A DNA stretch of 23,348 bases, taken from Bacillota bacterium. GTDB lineage: Bacteria > Bacillota > Clostridia > Lachnospirales > Lachnospiraceae. A program made the position numbers and the translations under genes. Below, piece by piece: positions 1 to 6,413 of the stretch. The notes under the pieces are model-generated. The model was not told the DNA's origin. It made no database searches and saw only the letters and a program-made list of their open reading frames with translations. The stretch's first letter is position 1, and every line of letters begins with the position of its first letter. The stretch covers positions 1 through 23,348 of the forward strand of contig JAEZFK010000010.1 in the NCBI GenBank assembly GCA_023437715.1, in the 5' to 3' direction.

Positions 1-121
1 AAATCGTTTCAGCAAAAACCTTTGCCCATGACTTTTCAAGAAAGCTCCTTTCGCGTTCTGTGAGTGAAAAGGTGTTGTCCGTAAGTGCTAACTGCTGATT
101 GTTATTTGCTGCAAATGCCAT
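1..121 (-). CDS. IS1182-family-like transposase, N-terminal 40 residues only
   Basis: Reading the minus strand from the ATG at 121-119 gives an open frame to the window edge, beginning MAFAANNNQQLALTDN and continuing with LTERERSFLEKSWAKVFAE. This matches the N-terminal pattern I associate with IS1182-family DDE transposases of clostridia, in which a short Asn/Gln-rich start precedes an RxFLEKSWAK-type motif. The start is supported by a Shine-Dalgarno AGGTGA at 131-126 and an extended -10 promoter at 151-156. The catalytic DDE region is outside the window, so intactness cannot be judged. The gene diverges from the DUF4317 gene. It could belong to another IS family with a similar N-terminus. 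Confidence 0.6.
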   Translation of the reverse strand, partial: MAFAANNNQQLALTDNTFSLTERERSFLEKSWAKVFAETI

Positions 122-150
122 AGAATCACCTCATATTTTTTGATGATTCT
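122..150 (-). promoter_or_regulatory. Hairpin over the transposase ribosome binding site
   Basis: On the minus strand AGAATCA (150-144) can pair with TGATTCT (128-122), a 7-bp stem with a 15-base loop ending directly at the ATG. The Shine-Dalgarno AGGTGA straddles loop and 3' arm. The 5' arm lies at or upstream of the predicted transcript start, so only longer transcripts from outside would contain the full stem. Confidence 0.4.
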
Positions 151-179
151 ATTATACCAAAAAATTTGGTAGATTTTAA
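151..179 (-). promoter_or_regulatory. Transposase promoter with extended -10
   Basis: On the minus strand, TTAAAA (179-174), a 17-base spacer and TATAAT (156-151), with TG one base upstream of the -10 (TGG-TATAAT). The spacer contains a perfect inverted repeat TACCAAA-N3-TTTGGTA at 155-171. The predicted transcript start is near 144, giving a leader of about 23 bases before the transposase ATG. Confidence 0.55.
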
Positions 180-311
180 TATCGTGTTAAGTTTTCAAGG
201 TACAAATTTATATCAAAGGTCAATGACCTTTTGACACCCTAATCCGTATAGGAAAGTTCGCGCTATACGATAAAAACTCTCCGGGGGATGGGCACTCTTT
301 ATTTTTTCCGA

Positions 312-340
312 TTGAAACCTCCGGATACAAATGATAAAAT
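312..340 (+). promoter_or_regulatory. SigA-type promoter of the DUF4317 gene
   Basis: TTGAAA (312-317), an exact 17-base spacer and TAAAAT (335-340), 36 bases upstream of the start codon at 377. The region 241-311 before it holds a 7-bp inverted repeat CGTATAG-N11-CTATACG (245-251 and 263-269) of unknown role, and otherwise nothing I recognise. Confidence 0.6.
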
Positions 341-376
341 TGAGAGGAAAACAAGCTGTGAGGAGAATGCCAGACG

Positions 377-1570
377 ATGAATAAGAAAGAAGCAAATGAA
401 ATAAAGAAACTTTTTACCCCTGCAAACTGTGCCATCAGCCGTATCTGCGGCTGCTATGTGGACGCGGAAAAGAACAAAAGGACCGAGCTTAAGGAGGCTT
501 TTCTGTCTCTTCCTGAGGAAGAGGCCTTTAAGTATTTTGCTATTTTCAGAAGCGCCCTTTCCGGGACAATCGGAAAAAATATGGTCAATATGGAATTTCC
601 ATTACATACGGAGGAAGAGGGGGGCACCCAGAACTTTCTCTTAAAGCTGAGGGACAGCCAGCTGAAGGACGATGCCCTCATTGAGGAATTTTACGACAGG
701 GTGATTGCCGGCTACGATTACGGCGAAAACTTTTACATTATCCTGATTCACTGTGCCTATGATATTCCTGCAAGGTCCTCGGACGGCCTGGAAATGGAGG
801 ATGCTTCTGATTTTGTTTACGAATTCATCCAGTGCACCATATGTCCCGTAAAGCTGTCCAAGGCAGGCCTTTGCTATAATTCAGAGGCCAATACCATTGA
901 AAACCGCAGCCGGGACTGGCTGGTGGAGGCTCCGGACACAGGATTTTTATTCCCTGCATTTACGGACCGCAATACGGATATTCACGGGCTTTTATATTAT
1001 TCCAAAAACCCGGAGCAGATGCCGGAGCGGCTGATTGACGAGCTTTTAGGCTGTATTGCGCCCATGTCCGCCAAGAGCCAGAAAGAGACTTTTCAGGCCA
1101 TTGTAGAGGAAACCCTGGGGGAAAACTGCGATTTTGAGACGGTCAAGAGCATTCACGAAAGCCTGAATGAGATTCTGGAAGAGACAAAGGACGAGCCGGC
1201 TCCCTTTACCCTGGATACGTATCAGATGAAAAAGCTTTTGGAAACCAACGGAGCCAGCCAGGAAAAGCTGGAAGAGTTTGAGCAGCGCTACGCAGAGCCT
1301 CAGGAAGGCCCTCAGCCCACCTTTGTGGCCGCCAATGTGGTCAATACCAAAAGCTTTGAGATAAAAACGCCCGATGTGAGCATAAAGGTAGCGCCTGATA
1401 AAACCTATCTGGTGGAAAACCGGATGATCGACGGCCGTCCCTGTATCGTAATCGGAATCAGCGAGCACGTGGAAATCAATGGAATCACCGTAAGACCAAT
1501 TTCCGCTCAAAAGCCCGGAGATCGGGGAACAGAGGAGGAACATGAGGCCCTGGGCTTTACGGCTCTTTAA
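377..1570 (+). CDS. DUF4317 family protein
   Basis: A 397-residue soluble protein with no signal peptide or membrane segment. The N-terminus MNKKEANEIKKLFTPANCAI and the following ISRICGCYVD are what I recognise as typical of DUF4317, a family frequent in Lachnospiraceae and without a known function. The mid-part is rich in Asp/Glu (for example LEMEDASDFVYEF), and the end (about 340-397) forms a separate segment with beta-strand-like stretches. The start is chosen for AGGAG at 361-365, with a rather long 11-base spacer, and for the good promoter at 312-340. The Crp/Fnr-type gene follows 91 bases later on the same strand with no clear terminator between, so the two may be co-transcribed. The family call is firm; the role is unknown. 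Confidence 0.85.
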   Translation: MNKKEANEIKKLFTPANCAISRICGCYVDAEKNKRTELKEAFLSLPEEEAFKYFAIFRSALSGTIGKNMVNMEFPLHTEEEGGTQNFLLKLRDSQLKDDALIEEFYDRVIAGYDYGENFYIILIHCAYDIPARSSDGLEMEDASDFVYEFIQCTICPVKLSKAGLCYNSEANTIENRSRDWLVEAPDTGFLFPAFTDRNTDIHGLLYYSKNPEQMPERLIDELLGCIAPMSAKSQKETFQAIVEETLGENCDFETVKSIHESLNEILEETKDEPAPFTLDTYQMKKLLETNGASQEKLEEFEQRYAEPQEGPQPTFVAANVVNTKSFEIKTPDVSIKVAPDKTYLVENRMIDGRPCIVIGISEHVEINGITVRPISAQKPGDRGTEEEHEALGFTAL

Positions 1571-1661
1571 TGAGTGAGGAAAGCAGCAGAATTCTGGCTG
1601 AGATCAGGGAATATAAGAAAATATGAGAAAATATGAGGGAATGAAATGGAGGTGAATGGAT

Positions 1662-2330
1662 ATGATGCTGGAAGAATATCTTCCTTTCTGGAACAGGCTG
1701 ACGGAAAAGCAGAGGGTGCTTCTGAGAGAAAAGACTAAGGAAGCCGGCTTTGAAAAGGGCATGCTGGTCCATGGCGGAGCGGATGGATGCAGCGGGCTTT
1801 TGCTGGTGGCCGAGGGACAGCTGCGGGTCTTCATGATATCGGATGAGGGGAGAGAGCTGACCCTTTACCGTCTGCTGGACCGGGATATCTGCCTCTTTAC
1901 AGGGCCCTGCATGGTGAGAAATCTCCAGTTTGACGTGATGGTGGAGGCGGAGCAGGATTCTAAAATCTGCATGATTCCGCCGGAGGTTTATAAGGGGCTG
2001 ATGGAAGAGTCGGCAGCAGTATCCAATTTTACCAATGAGCTGATGGCTTCCCGGTTTTCTGATGTAATGTGGCTGATGGACCAGGTCCTCAGCAAGAAAA
2101 TGGATGGCCGTCTGGCCGCCTTCCTTTTGGAGGAAGCCAGACTTACGGGGGCCAGGGAGCTTTCCATCACCCATGAGCAGATTGCCCGCCACTTGGGCAC
2201 GGCCAGGGAAGTGGTGACCCGCCTGCTGCGGCTGTTCCAGACGGACCGTCTGGTGAAGCTTAACAGGGGGAGCGTGGAGCTTCTGGATGAGAAAGGATTG
2301 GAGGCTCTGGCGGCTGCCAGCCTGAGGTAG
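1662..2330 (+). CDS. Crp/Fnr family transcriptional regulator
   Basis: A 222-residue protein with an N-terminal cyclic-nucleotide-binding-type beta-roll (about 15-125) and a C-terminal winged helix (about 145-215). The latter carries the typical SITHEQIARHLGTAREVVTR stretch followed by LLRLF, that is, 'helix-turn-recognition helix'. The effector pocket does not show the cAMP-binding signature of Crp, and no Fnr-type four-cysteine cluster is evident, so ligand and signal are unknown. The start is placed at ATG 1662 rather than the in-frame ATG 1656: GGAGGTG (1648-1654) stands 7 bases before 1662 but almost touches 1656. It is followed after 110 bases by the SulP transporter gene, whose upstream region holds a large palindrome, so control of that transporter is plausible but not shown. 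Confidence 0.85.
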   Translation: MMLEEYLPFWNRLTEKQRVLLREKTKEAGFEKGMLVHGGADGCSGLLLVAEGQLRVFMISDEGRELTLYRLLDRDICLFTGPCMVRNLQFDVMVEAEQDSKICMIPPEVYKGLMEESAAVSNFTNELMASRFSDVMWLMDQVLSKKMDGRLAAFLLEEARLTGARELSITHEQIARHLGTAREVVTRLLRLFQTDRLVKLNRGSVELLDEKGLEALAAASLR

Positions 2331-2388
2331 AACTTTGTATAATTTAGAGAACATGAGAAATCCGCTTGCATTCCGTCCTTTTCAAAGT

Positions 2389-2424
2389 TATATTATAAAA
2401 TGTTTAGAAAAATTTTATAATATA
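2389..2424 (+). promoter_or_regulatory. 13-bp perfect palindrome upstream of the SulP gene
   Basis: Arms TATATTATAAAAT (2389-2401) and ATTTTATAATATA (2412-2424) are exact reverse complements around a 10-base centre. The right arm contains a -10-like TATAAT (2416-2421). A second, outer pair CTTTGTATA (2333-2341) and TATACAAAG (2421-2429) brackets it. This looks like an operator overlapping a promoter. The Crp/Fnr-type protein encoded just upstream is the obvious candidate to bind, though the site does not match a classical Crp or Fnr box. Confidence 0.45.
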
Positions 2425-2440
2425 CAAAGGATCAGGAAAA

Positions 2441-4075
2441 ATGAAAGATACGATACCTCAGTTTTTTTTATCAATGAAGAATTACACCAGAGAGCAGCTT
2501 GTGAAGGATTTTATTTCCGGAATTATCGTGGCCATCATTGCCCTGCCTCTTTCCATCGCCCTTGCCCTTGCTTCCGGCGTGACCCCGGAGCAGGGGCTTT
2601 ACACGGCTATTGTTGCAGGCTTTGTAATTTCCTTTTTAGGCGGCAGCAAGGTGCAGATTGCAGGTCCTACGGCGGCCTTTGCCTCCATCGTGGCAGGGAT
2701 TGTGGTGAAGGAGGGGCTGGACGGCCTGGCCGTGGCTACCATTATGGCGGGAATCATTCTGATTGTCATGGGATTTTTGCGGCTTGGAAGCCTGATCCGT
2801 TTTATTCCTTATACCATCACCACCGGCTTCACCACGGGAATTGCGGTGACCATCTTTATCGGACAGATCAAGGACTTTTTAGGGCTCACCTTTAAAAAGT
2901 CTCCGGTGGATACCATGGGAAAGCTGGGACAGGTATTCGGCAGCATCAGCACCGTTAACTTCATGGCATTTGCGGTGGGGATGATTGCCCTTGCCGTGCT
3001 CATCATATGGCCGAGATACTTTAAGAAAGTACCGCCGTCTCTCATTGCGGTAATCCTGACGGCAGTACTGGTGAAAATACTGGACTTGCCGGTGAATACC
3101 ATCGGGGATCTGTACACCATTTCCCCCAGCCTCCCGGCATTCCATATGCCGGATCTGTCTGTGGCTTCCGTAAGCAAAGTCATTCCTGATGCCATGACCA
3201 TCGCGCTTCTGGCAGCCATTGAATCATTGCTTTCCTGTGTGGTGGCTGACGGCATGGTAGGCAGCAGGCATAATTCCAATATGGAGCTGATCGCCCAGGG
3301 CGTGGGAAATACTTTCTCCGCCTTATTCGGAGGAATTCCGGCCACAGGAGCCATTGCGCGGACAGCGGCGAATATTAAAAACGGGGGCAGAACCCCGGTT
3401 GCAGGAATGGTCCATGCAGCCGTCCTTTTGCTGATACTGATCTTTCTCATGCCTTATGCGGCCCTGATTCCCATGCCTGCCATTGCGGCCATTCTTTTTA
3501 TGGTTGCCTATAACATGAGCGAGTGGAGGGAGTTTGTTTCTATTGTAAAAACAGCTCCCAAAAGTGACTGGTCGGTGCTTCTCATCGCCTTTGTCCTGAC
3601 CGTGGCCTTTGACCTGGTCATGGCCATCGGCGTGGGCCTGGTGATCGCGTCCCTGCTGTTTATGAAGCGGATGGCAGATGTGGCGGAGGTAAGCGGCTGG
3701 CGGTACCTGGAGGATGAAGAAAATGACGGGGATTCCATTGATTTAAGACCGGTTCCCGGACATGTGGCCGTATTTGAGGTCAATGGCCCCATGTTCTTCG
3801 GAGCCGCCGACAAGATTTCCCAGGTGATTCTGGAAGAAGGAAAAAGGGTCCTGATTCTCCGCATGCGGAGCGTTCCCGCCATGGATGCCACGGCTCTGAA
3901 AAGCTTGAAAAAGCTTTACCAGAATTTACAGAGAAAGAACGTGGTGCTTGTATTGTCCCATGTCAATGAACAGCCCATGTCGATTATGGAAAAGGCGGGT
4001 TTTTTGGATACTGTGGGAAGAGAGAATATTGCAGGGTGTATTGATGAGGCGCTGATGCGGGCCTCGGGCCTGTAA
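2441..4075 (+). CDS. SulP family inorganic anion transporter with STAS domain
   Basis: A 544-residue integral membrane protein of the SLC26/SulP family, which moves anions such as sulfate or bicarbonate. Residues about 20-405 carry many hydrophobic spans, with the family's early IIVAIIALPLSIALALASG and VQIAGPTAAF stretches (TM1 and TM3 region) visible. Residues 438-544 form a cytoplasmic STAS domain of the anti-sigma-antagonist fold, with DATAL where kinase-regulated homologues have a phosphorylatable Ser/Thr motif. Full family length. Start at ATG 2441, preceded by AAAGGA (2426-2431) and AGGA (2434-2437). The transported ion cannot be read from sequence; there are no sulfate-reduction or carbonic-anhydrase genes next to it. 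The gene ends in a strong terminator 6 bases after its stop. Confidence 0.9.
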   Translation: MKDTIPQFFLSMKNYTREQLVKDFISGIIVAIIALPLSIALALASGVTPEQGLYTAIVAGFVISFLGGSKVQIAGPTAAFASIVAGIVVKEGLDGLAVATIMAGIILIVMGFLRLGSLIRFIPYTITTGFTTGIAVTIFIGQIKDFLGLTFKKSPVDTMGKLGQVFGSISTVNFMAFAVGMIALAVLIIWPRYFKKVPPSLIAVILTAVLVKILDLPVNTIGDLYTISPSLPAFHMPDLSVASVSKVIPDAMTIALLAAIESLLSCVVADGMVGSRHNSNMELIAQGVGNTFSALFGGIPATGAIARTAANIKNGGRTPVAGMVHAAVLLLILIFLMPYAALIPMPAIAAILFMVAYNMSEWREFVSIVKTAPKSDWSVLLIAFVLTVAFDLVMAIGVGLVIASLLFMKRMADVAEVSGWRYLEDEENDGDSIDLRPVPGHVAVFEVNGPMFFGAADKISQVILEEGKRVLILRMRSVPAMDATALKSLKKLYQNLQRKNVVLVLSHVNEQPMSIMEKAGFLDTVGRENIAGCIDEALMRASGL

Positions 4076-4080
4076 AGTAC

Positions 4081-4121
4081 AAAACGGGATAGGCTTTTAA
4101 GAAGAGCTTATCCCGTTTTTT
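4081..4121 (+). terminator. Rho-independent terminator after the SulP gene
   Basis: A long hairpin with arms AAAACGGGATAGGCT and AGCTTATCCCGTTTT (one G-T wobble, further pairs towards a three-base loop), followed by TTTTTT at 4116-4121. The A-run at the left foot means that it could also stop transcription of the convergent flavoprotein gene at 4161-4580. Confidence 0.9.
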
Positions 4122-4160
4122 GAAGACTTTCAATTAAATGGGAAGTTTGTCCCCATTTCA

Positions 4161-4580
4161 CTATACGGTATTGATGGTATCAATATTTTCCATATCTAAT
4201 ACTACCACGGCTTTATCAAATTTGATTTCAAAAAGAATCAGATGTTTTCCTGCCTGTTCAATGGTATTTTTATATTCCGGTATTTTACTGATAAATCTCT
4301 CGGCCACATCGGAAATTGTAAGGCTGCTTTTCTTTACGGTTCCCTTTGCCTTTACGTGTTCATTGCCATAGGGGGGAATGGATGTAAAAGCAATTTGCGG
4401 ATTGGCTGCAAATTCCTTAACCTTATTGTTTTTCTCAAAGCTTGTAAAGTACAGCGTATTTGTCATAGGGTCAAAGTAAAAATTGACAATCCGCACATTG
4501 GGCTGGTTCTCCGTGGAGGTAGCCAGGGCAATCTGGGTTTGTGTATCCATAATCCGTAAAAACTCCTGTTTGGTGTTCAT
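4161..4580 (-). CDS. Pyridoxamine 5'-phosphate oxidase-like FMN-binding protein
   Basis: A 139-residue single-domain protein of the split-barrel flavoprotein superfamily. The order TQIALATSTENQPNVRIVNF, then LYFTSFEKNNKVKEFAANPQ and IAFTSIPP, is typical of small PNPOx-like proteins (strands that bind FMN, with the N-K-V-x-E/D-F-x-x-N-P motif). Family members bind FMN or related flavins or F420 and often act as reductases of unknown substrates; this one is too short and divergent to be called a PdxH. Start ATG at 4580 with AGGAG eight bases upstream. It diverges from a WYL regulator, sharing a 104-base gap with an operator-like repeat, so it is probably that regulator's target. Converges on the terminator at 4081-4121. 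Confidence 0.85.
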   Translation of the reverse strand: MNTKQEFLRIMDTQTQIALATSTENQPNVRIVNFYFDPMTNTLYFTSFEKNNKVKEFAANPQIAFTSIPPYGNEHVKAKGTVKKSSLTISDVAERFISKIPEYKNTIEQAGKHLILFEIKFDKAVVVLDMENIDTINTV

Positions 4581-4624
4581 AAATAGTTCTCCTTTTCTTT
4601 TTTGTATAATTAGAATATACTATA

Positions 4625-4651
4625 AAAAGGTGTCATATTGTGATACCTTTT
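4625..4651. promoter_or_regulatory. Operator-like inverted repeat between divergent genes
   Basis: AAAAGGTGTCA (4625-4635) and TGATACCTTTT (4641-4651) form an 11-bp inverted repeat with one mismatch (tolerated as G-T in RNA) around TATTG. It lies in the shared 104-base region between the flavoprotein and WYL genes, overlapping where both promoters should be. It is most likely the binding site of the WYL regulator. Confidence 0.5.
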
Positions 4652-4684
4652 ATTTAAATTCAATTTTAAGGAACGGAACCTGTT

Positions 4685-5638
4685 ATGAATAAATCGGAAC
4701 GATTAAATGATATGATGATATTTTTAAACGATAAAAATTCCTTTCATCTGAAAGATTTAATGGATAAGTATTCTATTTCAAAAAGTACGGCCTTAAGGGA
4801 TATACAGTCCCTGGAAGAAATTGGTATGCCCTTATACTCCCAGCCCGGGAGAAACGGATATTACGGGGTTCTCCGGAACCGGCTGCTATCCCCCATTGTG
4901 TTTACTGTTGACGAAGTATTTGCATTGTATTTTTCAATGCTTACCTTGCGGGCCTATGAAACCACCCCTTTTCATTTAAGTGTGGAAAAGCTGAAGCAAA
5001 AATTTGAAAACTGCCTGTCCGACGAAAAAATTGAGATGCTTCGCAAAATTGAAAAGGTATTTCGTTTAGGCGCTGTTCCCCATAACAATCATTGCCGTTT
5101 TTTAAAGGATATTTTACAGTTTGCCATTGAGGAAAGGGTATGTGAGGTCAGGTATGAAAAGAGAGAGGTTGAAAAATGGTACAGCATACAGTTTTTCGAT
5201 ATTTCCTCTGCTTACGGCCAATGGTATGCTACGGGATATAACTTTGAATCCCGCAGCATGCAGGTGTTTCGCTGCGATAGGATTTCGGAGGTCAGGGAAA
5301 GCGGCAAATATGAGCCAAGGCCCCTTTCTGATTTCTCAAAGCCTGCGGATAAGCTGTTTAAGGCAGCTGATGCAGCGGATTTTGAAATTGAAGTATCAAA
5401 AAAGGCTGTGGACCTGTTCTATAAGGAGAATTACCCCTCCATGAAGCTGTACTCAGAGGACGGCAGATATTTTATCAGAGGCTTTTATAATCGGGGGGAG
5501 GAAGATTTTATTACAGGCTATTTCATCGGTTATGGAGAAAGCCTTTTATCAATACAGCCTGCTTCGCTGCAAAGGCTGATAATCGAAAAATTGGATCGCC
5601 TTAAGGAGCATATCATGGTACAATTTCCTTATGAATGA
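4685..5638 (+). CDS. HTH and WYL domain transcriptional regulator (YafY type)
   Basis: A 317-residue cytosolic regulator. Residues 1-60 are a DeoR-like winged helix (FHLKDLMDKYSISKSTALRD, then IQSLEEIGMPLYSQPGRNGYYG, the wing). Residues about 140-215 form the WYL ligand-sensing domain, with the signature region GQWYATGYNFESRSMQVF and RCDRISEV. A C-terminal WCX-like extension follows (about 230-310). WYL proteins bind small ligands or nucleic acids and usually control a neighbouring operon. Start at ATG 4685, with AAGGAACGG 10-15 bases upstream as a modest ribosome binding site. Divergent to the flavoprotein gene, hence probably its regulator and self-regulating. Ligand unknown. Confidence 0.85.
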   Translation: MNKSERLNDMMIFLNDKNSFHLKDLMDKYSISKSTALRDIQSLEEIGMPLYSQPGRNGYYGVLRNRLLSPIVFTVDEVFALYFSMLTLRAYETTPFHLSVEKLKQKFENCLSDEKIEMLRKIEKVFRLGAVPHNNHCRFLKDILQFAIEERVCEVRYEKREVEKWYSIQFFDISSAYGQWYATGYNFESRSMQVFRCDRISEVRESGKYEPRPLSDFSKPADKLFKAADAADFEIEVSKKAVDLFYKENYPSMKLYSEDGRYFIRGFYNRGEEDFITGYFIGYGESLLSIQPASLQRLIIEKLDRLKEHIMVQFPYE

Positions 5639-5679
5639 ACTGGAATGAATTAAAATGAATTGGAATCGAATGAATTGGA
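5635..5679 (+). repeat. Degenerate decamer tandem repeat before nanE
   Basis: Units ATGAACTGGA (5635-5644), ATGAATTAAA (5645-5654), ATGAATTGGA (5655-5664), a 5-base insert ATCGA, and ATGAATTGGA (5670-5679). It starts at the stop of the WYL gene and ends inside the nanE ribosome binding site (TTGGAGG). Confidence 0.7.
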
Positions 5680-5688
5680 GGCGGGGAT

Positions 5689-6393
5689 ATGACATACGAA
5701 GAGCTGAAAGAACGGATCAGGGGTAAGATAATCGTTTCCTGTCAGGCCTTGCCGGGAGAGCCTCTTTACTGCGAAGAACGTACCGTAATGGACCTGATGG
5801 CACGGGCGGCGAAGCAGGCGGGTTCCCCGGCGATCCGGGCTAATTCCGTCAGGGATATCCTGGCGATTAAGAAAGAAACAGGGCTTCCCATTTTCGGAAT
5901 CATCAAGATTGATTACCCCGGGTATGAGGGATACATTACGCCCACTATGAAAGAGGTGGATCAGCTCCATGAAATAGGCGTGGAGGTGATCGCCATGGAC
6001 TGCACCGGCCGGAAGCGGGGGGACGGAAGGACTCCCTATGAATTTATCCAGATGGTCAGGAAACGGTATCCGGACCAGATGCTTATGGCGGACATATCGA
6101 CATATGAAGAGGGGGTGCTTTCCGCCCGGGCCGGGGTTCACTTTGTCAGCACAACAATGAGCGGATATACGGATTACTCCCCAAAGGCGGATGGACCCGA
6201 CAGAGAGCTGGTTGCGCGCCTGTCCGGGACTTTGGATATTCCGGTGATTGCAGAAGGGCGGATTCATTCCCCTGAGGATGGGGTGGCCGTTTTAAAATCA
6301 GGCGCCTTTGCTGCAGTGGTGGGAGGAGCCATCACAAGACCTCTGGAAATTGCCCGGCGTTTTATGAAGGCTGTGGGAGATGGAGGATTATGA
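5689..6393 (+). CDS. nanE: N-acetylmannosamine-6-phosphate 2-epimerase
   Basis: A 234-residue TIM-barrel enzyme that converts ManNAc-6-phosphate to GlcNAc-6-phosphate in the cytosol. Family landmarks in order: SCQALPGEPLY (N-terminal strand), IRANS with Arg50, GIIKIDY with the presumed catalytic Lys73, AMDCTGRKR, ADISTYEEG, IAEGRIHSPED with the presumed catalytic Glu189, and AVVGGAITRP (phosphate loop). Full length for NanE. GGAGG stands before the ATG at 5689. No nanA, nanK or sialic acid transporter is present in the window. Instead the gene is followed after a 20-base gap by the regulator of a mannose-family PTS operon. This suggests that ManNAc-6-P arises from a PTS substrate here rather than from sialic acid, which is inference. 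Function call is firm. Confidence 0.93.
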   Translation: MTYEELKERIRGKIIVSCQALPGEPLYCEERTVMDLMARAAKQAGSPAIRANSVRDILAIKKETGLPIFGIIKIDYPGYEGYITPTMKEVDQLHEIGVEVIAMDCTGRKRGDGRTPYEFIQMVRKRYPDQMLMADISTYEEGVLSARAGVHFVSTTMSGYTDYSPKADGPDRELVARLSGTLDIPVIAEGRIHSPEDGVAVLKSGAFAAVVGGAITRPLEIARRFMKAVGDGGL

Positions 6394-6413
6394 TGGGGGC
6401 CGGAGGTTTGCTT

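Larger units (their letters stand above)
1..240 (-). mobile_element. End of an IS1182-like insertion sequence, cut by the window edge
   Basis: The transposase N-terminus lies at 1-121 and its upstream non-coding end fills 122 to about 240. Structure at the outer edge supports a terminus: an 8-bp perfect inverted repeat with a one-base centre at 215-231 (AAAGGTCA-A-TGACCTTT), followed by TTGACACCCT at 231-240. The outer boundary is my estimate, because the other end and any target duplication are outside the window. Assignment to the IS1182 family rests on recall of the transposase N-terminus. Confidence 0.5.

Noticed and set aside
367..384. Five-codon frame (ATG CCA GAC GAT GAA TAA) overlapping the DUF4317 start
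   Set aside because: The AGGAG site is too close to its ATG, and the frame is too short to support as a leader peptide; kept only as a curiosity.
1557..2354. Long minus-strand open frame (265 codons) across the Crp/Fnr-type gene
   Set aside because: It is antisense to a clear winged-helix regulator, its product is His/Gln/Pro-rich and unlike any family, and it shows no ribosome binding site.
5650..6267. Minus-strand open frame of 205 codons opposite nanE
   Set aside because: nanE on the plus strand has all its catalytic residues; the antisense frame looks like a by-product of codon bias.
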